Positions 58,601 through 64,000 of a stretch of DNA of 64,000 bases are shown here, piece by piece. Both the position numbers and the translations under genes were made by a program. Under the pieces are notes generated by a model, which saw nothing but the letters and a program-made list of their open reading frames with translations, ran no database searches and was not told the DNA's origin. The stretch covers positions 1 to 64,000 of the forward strand of contig JAPOXD010000007.1 of NCBI GenBank assembly GCA_026707285.1, read 5' to 3'. Source of the stretch: Chloroflexota bacterium (lineage in GTDB: Bacteria > Chloroflexota > UBA11872). Numbering within the stretch: position 1 is the first letter of the stretch; every line of letters begins with the position of its first letter.

Positions 58601-61600
58601 AGGGCGGCGGCTCGATTGTCGTCGACGACATGCAGCTGCACAGCCCGTTGGTCTTCTCGGAGAAGGAGTCCGCCGACGACTCGGATGCCGCGGGCCGAAT
58701 GATCCAGGTCGTGCTCGACGCCGCCGAGCCGGCGTCCCCGCGCCCCGTGCAGATCTTCAGCAAGGGCTCCGAGCAGGAGTGGACCACGCACGTGGAATGC
58801 CGCGCGGCGCCGGACGCTCCGTTGCCGGAAGCGGGTGAACGGATCGATCTGGAAGCGCTCAAGGCCCGCCTGTCACCGGCCGACGTGCCGGCGTACTACA
58901 GCGCCAGGAGCGCGACCGGCGTCGACCTCGGTCCGTTGTTCCGCGCGCTGGGAAAGGCATGGTCCGGTCCCGGTGAGGCCTTGGCCGAGGTGGTGTTGCC
59001 GGAGGCCGTGGGCCGGAACCAACTCGACGTGCATCCGCTGGTGCTGGATGGCTGCTTCCAGGTCGTGGGCGTCGCGCGCAACGTGACCGGTGCGCCGGAC
59101 GAGGCCACCTATCTGCCGTTCGGCTGGGAGCGATTCTGGCTCAGAGGACGGCTGCCGGATCGCGTGCATTGCCACGTCCGCATGAGCGAGGCCGCGCGGG
59201 AGGCGGAAGCGGAATCGGAAGAGCCGCCGGAGGTCCTGAGCGGCGAGCTGCGGCTCTACGACCCCAGCGGCGTTCTCATCGGCGGCCTGAGCGGGTACAC
59301 CGTCAAGCGAGCCACCCGGGCGGCGCTGCTCGCGGCGGTTGAAGGCGTCGACGACCTGCTGTACGAGATCGCGTGGCGCGAGCGCGTGCTTCCACCCGGA
59401 ATCGAGTCCGCCGATTTCTTCCCGAGCCCGGCGGAAGTTGCGTCTGGATCACAGGTGTTCCCCGGCTATCTGACGGACGCCGGCGTCGATCCCGAAGGCC
59501 GGAACGCGCTGCTGGCCGATCTGGAGCGGTGGTCGCGGTCCCGCGCGCTCGAGACGCTCAAAGAATTGGGGTGGGAGCGCGTGGCCGGCGAGGTCGTGGA
59601 CCCCGAAGACCTGCGGGAACAACTGGGCGTCCTGCCGGAGCACCAGCGCGTCTTCCGCCGCATGTTCGAAATGCTCGCCAGCTCCGGGGTGGTGGAAGAG
59701 ACCGACGACGGCTTTGCGGTGGTCGTTGGGCCGGACGACCCGTTGCCGGAACACATGCCGCGCGACGTGGACGAGTTCGCCACGTGGATGGCGGAGACGT
59801 ATCCCGACGGCCAGATCGAGATCGGGCTCTTTCGGCGCTCGGGCCGCGCCCTGGCCGACGTGCTGCGCGGCAACGAGGACCCGCTGACGCTGCTGTTCAG
59901 CAGCGGCGAACCGACGGCGGCTGACCTCTACCTGAAGGCGCCCGTGGCGCGCGCCGCCAACCAGATGCTGTCCGAGGCCGTCCAAGCGTTGGTCGCCACA
60001 CTGCCCCAAGACCGGCGCCTGCGTGTGATCGAGGTGGGGGCGGGAACGGGTTCGGCCACGGCGTCCGTGCTGCCGGAGCTTCCGGACGGGCGATTCGACT
60101 ACACCTACACGGACATCTCGGCGGGCTTTTTCGCGGAGGCGGAAGCACGGTTCGGCAGCGACGGCATCGACTACCGCCCGCTGGATATCGAGCGGGACCC
60201 CGTGGCGCAGGGCTTCGACGCGCACGGCTATGACTTGCTGATCGCATCCAACGTGCTCCACGCCACCCGCTTTCTCCAAGAGACGCTGGCGCACTGCGCC
60301 GACCTGCTCGCGCCGTCGGGTCACCTGGTGGCGCTCGAAAACCTCCGCGGCCTGGGTTGGATGGACCTCACCTTCGGACAACTGGACGGCTGGTGGCGGT
60401 TCGCCGACGACTACCGTCCGCACCACGCCCTGGCGGAACCGTCGGTCTGGCGGCGCGCTCTCGGAGACGTGGGCTTCACGGGAGTGGAGGTCTTGGGCGT
60501 CGATGACTCCTTCACGTTCGAGATGCTGGATAAGGGCGTGATCGTGGCCCAGGGTCCCGCGCAGGTGGCTGAGGCCCCGGGTCTGTGGGTGTTGACGTCG
60601 GACCGCGGCGGCGTCGCGGACGAACTCGCCGCGTCGTTGGCGGCGCGCAACCAGACGGTCGTCCTCGCGGGCCAAGCGGCGGCGGAGAACGGCGCCTCGG
60701 CAGCCGGCGGCTCCATGATCGTCAAGACCGACGTGGACCCCGCGAGTCGCGAGTCGTGGCAATCACTGCTCGAAGGTCTGCCTGCGGACGTGCCGTTCAA
60801 CGGCGTCGTGCATCTCGCGGGGCTCGACGGCCACGGCCGGCAGGCGACGACCGACGAGATTGCCGAGGACGTGACCCGCGCGGGGGCGAGCGCGCTGGCG
60901 ATGGTGCAAGGTCTGGGCGACTCCGACGTCGTGCCGGAACGCGGCGTGTGGTTCGTCACGCGCGGAGCGCAGGTGCTCGAGCGTGAGCAGCGCGGACAGC
61001 TTGCCGGCGCGGTTCTCTGGGGCCTCGGCAAAGTCGTGACGCTGGAAGCGGCCCACTTGCAGCCGCGAATGCTCGATCTGGACCCCGGTGCCTCCGTGCC
61101 GCTGGCCGATCTCGTCAATGAGCTGCTGTATCCCGACCCGGAGAACCACATCGCCTACCGCTCGGGGAGTCGCCGCGTGGCGCGGCTGGTGCGGCCCGGC
61201 GCCGCCGGTGAGCGTCTGGAGTTGCCGGAGGACCCGGATTGGGTGCTGGCCCCGGACCGGAGCGGCATATTCGACAGTCCCGAGATCAAGCCGCTTCCCG
61301 TGCGTTCCCTCGAGCCGCGAGAAGTTCGCGTATCGGTCGAAGCCACCGGGCTCAACTTCTGGGACGTGTTCCGTTCGCTCGGCTTCATCGAGGAGGGCGA
61401 TCTGGGCCGGGAGATGTGCGGGCACATCCTCGACGTAGGTTCCGAGGTGTCGACCGTCTCCATCGGCGACCGCGTGGTCGGGTTGGGATTCGGTGCGTTC
61501 GGGCCGGAAATGATCACGCGCGAGGAATTGGTGGCGCCGGCGCCCGCGGGCATGTCCGTGTCGGCCCTGGCGACCATCCCGAGCGCGTACGTCTCGGCCG

Positions 61601-64000
61601 CGCTGTCCTACCACTACTCGGGCCTGGAAGCCGGCGACCGCGTGTTGATTCACGCCGGCGCGGGCGGAGTGGGGCTGGCGGCCATCCAGCTGGCCCAGGC
61701 CGCCGGCGCGGAGGTCTTTGCCACCGCCAGCGCTCCCAAGCAGGCCTACCTCCGGTCAGTCGGTGTCAAGCACTTGTTCGACAGCCGGCAGACCGCCTTT
61801 GGCGAAGAAATCCTCGAAGCCACCGGCGGCGAGGGCGTCGACGTGGTGCTCAACAGCCTCACCAGCGAAGGATTCATCGACGCCAGCCTCTCCTGCCTCG
61901 CGCAGGGTGGACGGTTCGTCGAGCTGGCCCGGCGGGACATCCTGAGCCACGAGGAGATGGCGGCGCTTCGCCCCGACGTCTCCTACGACATCTTGGAGCT
62001 GGACGTACTCAAGAAAACCGACCCCGCGTGGGTTGGCGAGGTGCTTCGAGAGGTGATGGGACGGCTGTCGGCGGGAGAGCTGACGCCGATCATCCACAGC
62101 CGGTGGCCGCTGGCCGAGGCGGGAGCCGCCTTGAGTTTCATGCGATCGGCCCGACACATCGGCAAGATCGTGCTCACGCCGCCGCCGCTCATGCGGGGGC
62201 AACTGCGGCAGGACCGCTCCTACCTGGTGACCGGCGGCCTGGGCGGCATCGGCTGCGCCGTGGCCGAATGGCTGGCGGGGCACGGCGCGGGCGCCATCGT
62301 GCTGAACGGCCGGAGAGACCCCGACCCCGAGGCGCAGGCGGCCATTGACGCCCTGCGCCGGCGTGGGGTCAGGGTCGAGGTCGAGCTCGCGGACGTGACC
62401 GACACCGCGGCCATCGACGCCATGCTGGCGCGCATCGATGCGGACCTGCCGCCGCTCGGAGGCGTCATCCACAGCGTGGGCGTGCTATCCGACGCCGCGC
62501 TGACCAATCAGACCTGGACGAGCTTCGAGAGAGTCCTGCGGCCGAAGATCGTGGGCGCCTGGCACCTGCATCGCGCGACCTTGGACCGCGACCTTGACCT
62601 CTTCATCCTCTTTTCCAGCCGGGTCGGCGTGATGGGGAATCCGGGCCAGGCCAACCATGCCGCGGCCAACGCCTTCCTGGATCAGCTGGCGGGACACCGT
62701 CGTTCCCTCGGTCTCGCGGGACAGTCCATTGCCTGGGGCGCGTGGTCGGAGATCGGCGAAGCCGCCGAGCAACGGGAACGGATCGAGCAACGGCGGGCCG
62801 CCCTCGGCGGGCGCTGGTTTACTCCGCAGCAGGGCATCCAGGCCCTGGAGCGGCTGGTGCGGCAGGACACCACGACCTCAGTGGTGATGTCGATGGACTG
62901 GTCAGTCTTCGAAGAGGCCGTCCAAGACCGCCCGCCGTTGCTGGAAGACATGCTCACCTCGGCCGCCGACGACCAAGCCGACGGCGCGACCTCGTCGGAT
63001 GACCTGCTGACCCAGTTGCGAAGCGCGCCGGCGGCCGATCCCGAGCAATTGCTGGTGTCCTTCCTGCAGCAGGAGTTGCAGGCGGTGCTGCGGTTAACCA
63101 CCGCGCCGTCGCCGACGGTTGGCTTCTTCGACTTGGGCATGGACTCGCTGATGGCCGTGGAGCTGCGAAACCGGCTGAACCGGGCGTTCGCGGACGAATA
63201 CGTGGCCTCGAACACGCTGGTCTTCGATTACCCGGACGTCGCCAGCCTCGCGCGCCATCTGGTCGGTGAGCTCGGCCAGGTCGGCGGCGCGGCGCCGTCG
63301 CCGGAGCCGGAGGCGCCGGCGCTCATTCCCCAGTCGCAGCAAGAGGACGACGGCATCGCCATCGTCGGCATGGCATGCCGCTTCCCCGGCGCGGACGATC
63401 CGCTCGCCTTCTGGCGGCAGCTGCAGGCGGGTGTTGACCCCGTGACGGAGGCGCGTGACGCGGACGGTTCCTGGACCGGATTGTTCGGAGACCCGGCGGC
63501 CGAAGACCCCGTGTTCCGCCGCGGCGCGTTTATCGAGGGCATTGAGCAATTCGACTCCCGCTTCTTCCGCATCTCGCCGATCGAGGCGCGCGGCATGGAC
63601 CCACGCCAGCGGCTGCTGTTGGAGACGACGTGGCACGCGCTCGAGGATGCGGGCATCGACCCGGAGGGACTGCGAGGCAGCAGCACGGGGGTCTACGTCG
63701 GACTGGGCGGCAACGAATATCGCGACGTCATCGCGGCCAGCGGCCAGCCCGACAGCTTTGTCGGTACCGCCGGCAGCATGGCCGTTGGACGTTTGGCCTT
63801 CGTGTTTGGGCTGGAAGGGCCGGCGATTCCACTGGACGCGGTTTGCGCGTCGTCGCTAGTTGCGGTGCACCAGGCCATGGCCAGTCTCCAGCGTGGCGAG
63901 GTAGAGATGGCGCTGGTCGGCGGCGTGAGCATTCCGCTGTCCCGCGGGATCACACGATTCCTGAACGATCTCGGCATGCTCTCCCCCAGCGGCCGCTCGC
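55618..64000 (+). CDS. Type I polyketide synthase, KS-AT-DH-cMT-(psiKR)-ER-KR-ACP-KS..., open at window edge
   Basis: Open frame from ATG 55618 checked in frame at several codons (56176, 58528, 62656, 63145, 63346). KS EPIAIVGMACRFPG, AT GHSVGE, ER AGAGGVGLAAIQLAQ, KR TGGLGGIG, ACP LGMDSLMAVELRNRL. Confidence 0.93.
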   Translation, partial: MTRADTPPESPAEPIAIVGMACRFPGASDLDAFWQLLLDGGNAVTEGVPGSGVGRVGEIIRDPEFDNPACRFGAFVDDIDQFDASFFRISPVEAELLDPQQRMMLETTWQALEDAAIDPAQLIGSRSGVYTGISNDEYRMLVVDASRPTEAAGSLYALSGTNLNGTSGRVSFFLGLMGPAKAVDAACASAMVAVHDAVQDLQFGKADLAIAGGVQAILNGRIYELRADAMMLSPDGQCKTFDASANGYVRGEGCGVVVLKRLSDAEADGDRIWAVIRGSAVNHGGASVGLTVPHTPALEQVMATALAEAGVQPSDVDYVEAHGTGTAVGDPIELDAVAAVYGQGRNADRPLLMGSVKTNLGHLESAAGVAGLIKAALVVKRGVIPKHLHFQDPNPSFDWDRQPLQVTATMAEWPRDRRRPRLAGVNSFGISGTNAHLVVGEYPGANGTPSEAGSPTGSAQDVGASLPASLETLPLPKDDLVPRRTRSLPLSGKSEDALKDVAKRYLSWVDESADDAALADAAWTAGVGRSHFDHRAGAVFHDAKSLRVRLAALSGSDAGAEPRSPSTVAFVYTGQGSQWVGMGRALYETEPVARAVLDRCEAVFRVARGASLLDVMFGRDGASGDLGDTAWEQPALYALECALTALWASVGVRPSVVLGHSVGEIAAAQAAGIFSLEDGMRFAAARGALLSDVKPGAMAAIFAPAARVAAEVEALNAASNGVELSIAADNGAHMVVSGPAAGIDAVLERAESEGLRARRLNTTRAFHSALVEPALDGLEASLDGVTIETPTLAVISNLTGRAVEPGMALDSAYWRRHARQPVAFASGVRAMADLGVDLVLEIGPHAVLGPMTTLAWPDDAADAPVALASLRRPPRNGASSEPETGFVDAVAAVYEAGLDISFEGLFVGEARRRVSLPSYPFQRERYWLDASKQRRTSAGHPLLGVRHESARGEITFETEILPSDPAWLQDHKVFDRLVAPGALYGAMAASACLAEGGGSIVVDDMQLHSPLVFSEKESADDSDAAGRMIQVVLDAAEPASPRPVQIFSKGSEQEWTTHVECRAAPDAPLPEAGERIDLEALKARLSPADVPAYYSARSATGVDLGPLFRALGKAWSGPGEALAEVVLPEAVGRNQLDVHPLVLDGCFQVVGVARNVTGAPDEATYLPFGWERFWLRGRLPDRVHCHVRMSEAAREAEAESEEPPEVLSGELRLYDPSGVLIGGLSGYTVKRATRAALLAAVEGVDDLLYEIAWRERVLPPGIESADFFPSPAEVASGSQVFPGYLTDAGVDPEGRNALLADLERWSRSRALETLKELGWERVAGEVVDPEDLREQLGVLPEHQRVFRRMFEMLASSGVVEETDDGFAVVVGPDDPLPEHMPRDVDEFATWMAETYPDGQIEIGLFRRSGRALADVLRGNEDPLTLLFSSGEPTAADLYLKAPVARAANQMLSEAVQALVATLPQDRRLRVIEVGAGTGSATASVLPELPDGRFDYTYTDISAGFFAEAEARFGSDGIDYRPLDIERDPVAQGFDAHGYDLLIASNVLHATRFLQETLAHCADLLAPSGHLVALENLRGLGWMDLTFGQLDGWWRFADDYRPHHALAEPSVWRRALGDVGFTGVEVLGVDDSFTFEMLDKGVIVAQGPAQVAEAPGLWVLTSDRGGVADELAASLAARNQTVVLAGQAAAENGASAAGGSMIVKTDVDPASRESWQSLLEGLPADVPFNGVVHLAGLDGHGRQATTDEIAEDVTRAGASALAMVQGLGDSDVVPERGVWFVTRGAQVLEREQRGQLAGAVLWGLGKVVTLEAAHLQPRMLDLDPGASVPLADLVNELLYPDPENHIAYRSGSRRVARLVRPGAAGERLELPEDPDWVLAPDRSGIFDSPEIKPLPVRSLEPREVRVSVEATGLNFWDVFRSLGFIEEGDLGREMCGHILDVGSEVSTVSIGDRVVGLGFGAFGPEMITREELVAPAPAGMSVSALATIPSAYVSAALSYHYSGLEAGDRVLIHAGAGGVGLAAIQLAQAAGAEVFATASAPKQAYLRSVGVKHLFDSRQTAFGEEILEATGGEGVDVVLNSLTSEGFIDASLSCLAQGGRFVELARRDILSHEEMAALRPDVSYDILELDVLKKTDPAWVGEVLREVMGRLSAGELTPIIHSRWPLAEAGAALSFMRSARHIGKIVLTPPPLMRGQLRQDRSYLVTGGLGGIGCAVAEWLAGHGAGAIVLNGRRDPDPEAQAAIDALRRRGVRVEVELADVTDTAAIDAMLARIDADLPPLGGVIHSVGVLSDAALTNQTWTSFERVLRPKIVGAWHLHRATLDRDLDLFILFSSRVGVMGNPGQANHAAANAFLDQLAGHRRSLGLAGQSIAWGAWSEIGEAAEQRERIEQRRAALGGRWFTPQQGIQALERLVRQDTTTSVVMSMDWSVFEEAVQDRPPLLEDMLTSAADDQADGATSSDDLLTQLRSAPAADPEQLLVSFLQQELQAVLRLTTAPSPTVGFFDLGMDSLMAVELRNRLNRAFADEYVASNTLVFDYPDVASLARHLVGELGQVGGAAPSPEPEAPALIPQSQQEDDGIAIVGMACRFPGADDPLAFWRQLQAGVDPVTEARDADGSWTGLFGDPAAEDPVFRRGAFIEGIEQFDSRFFRISPIEARGMDPRQRLLLETTWHALEDAGIDPEGLRGSSTGVYVGLGGNEYRDVIAASGQPDSFVGTAGSMAVGRLAFVFGLEGPAIPLDAVCASSLVAVHQAMASLQRGEVEMALVGGVSIPLSRGITRFLNDLGMLSPSGRS
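55654..56940 (+). other. PKS domain KS1
   Basis: VDAACASAM active-site Cys codon at 56176; EAHGTGTAVGDPIE; GSVKTNLGHLESAAG. Confidence 0.92.
57319..58185 (+). other. PKS domain AT, malonyl-type-like motif (xAFH)
   Basis: VAFVYTGQGSQWVGMG; VLGHSVGEIAAA; RAFHSALVEPAL. Confidence 0.88.
58436..59320 (+). other. PKS domain DH (atypical HxxxD motif)
   Basis: HPLLGVRHES...WLQDHKVFDRLVAPGALYGAM; HPLVLDGCFQ. Confidence 0.8.
59880..60540 (+). other. PKS domain C-methyltransferase
   Basis: LTLLFSSGEPTAADLYLKAPVARAANQML; RVIEVGAGTGSATASVLPEL SAM motif. Confidence 0.88.
61255..62190 (+). other. PKS domain enoylreductase
   Basis: VEATGLNFWDVFRSLG; VLIHAGAGGVGLAAIQLAQAAGAEVFATAS. Confidence 0.9.
62215..62770 (+). 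other. PKS domain ketoreductase (Tyr to His at catalytic position)
   Basis: SYLVTGGLGGIGCAVAEWLA; LFSSRVGVMGNPGQANHAAANAFLDQL. Confidence 0.88.
63050..63260 (+). other. PKS domain ACP
   Basis: VGFFDLGMDSLMAVELRNRLN; phosphopantetheine Ser codon at 63145. Confidence 0.9.
63349..64000 (+). other. PKS domain KS2 (truncated by window)
   Basis: DGIAIVGMACRFPGADDPLAFW...PLDAVCASSLVAVHQAMASLQRGE. Confidence 0.9.

Overview
The window is a high-GC bacterial chromosome segment. The gene content looks Chloroflexota-like, but that is inference only. Most of it is ordinary housekeeping sequence: rnhB, rplS, rpsP, khpA, trmD, a divergent groEL paralogue, panB, murD, smpB+ssrA, lspA, ftsH, tilS, dut, glmS, one tRNA-Arg and many metabolic enzymes. 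Three accessory areas stand out. (1) About 5.7-10.3 kb: a large lower-GC gene for a GHKL ATPase with a C-terminal nuclease-like domain (candidate defence protein), beside an intact tRNA-Ala and a degenerate tRNA-Ala copy. The degenerate copy contains a perfect 16-bp palindrome. (2) About 51.8-55.2 kb: two identical tRNA-Val(GAC) genes plus a third degenerate tRNA-Val remnant, each separated by one to three accessory genes. (3) 55.6 kb to the window edge: a type I PKS with order KS-AT-DH-cMT-(psiKR)-ER-KR-ACP followed by a second KS. It has no loading module and its KR catalytic Tyr position is His. The candidate novel theme is the repeated layout tRNA - small accessory cassette - tRNA copy or remnant, seen at two unrelated tRNA genes and each followed by a large specialised gene (defence or PKS). 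No integrase, transposase or CRISPR array was recognised.
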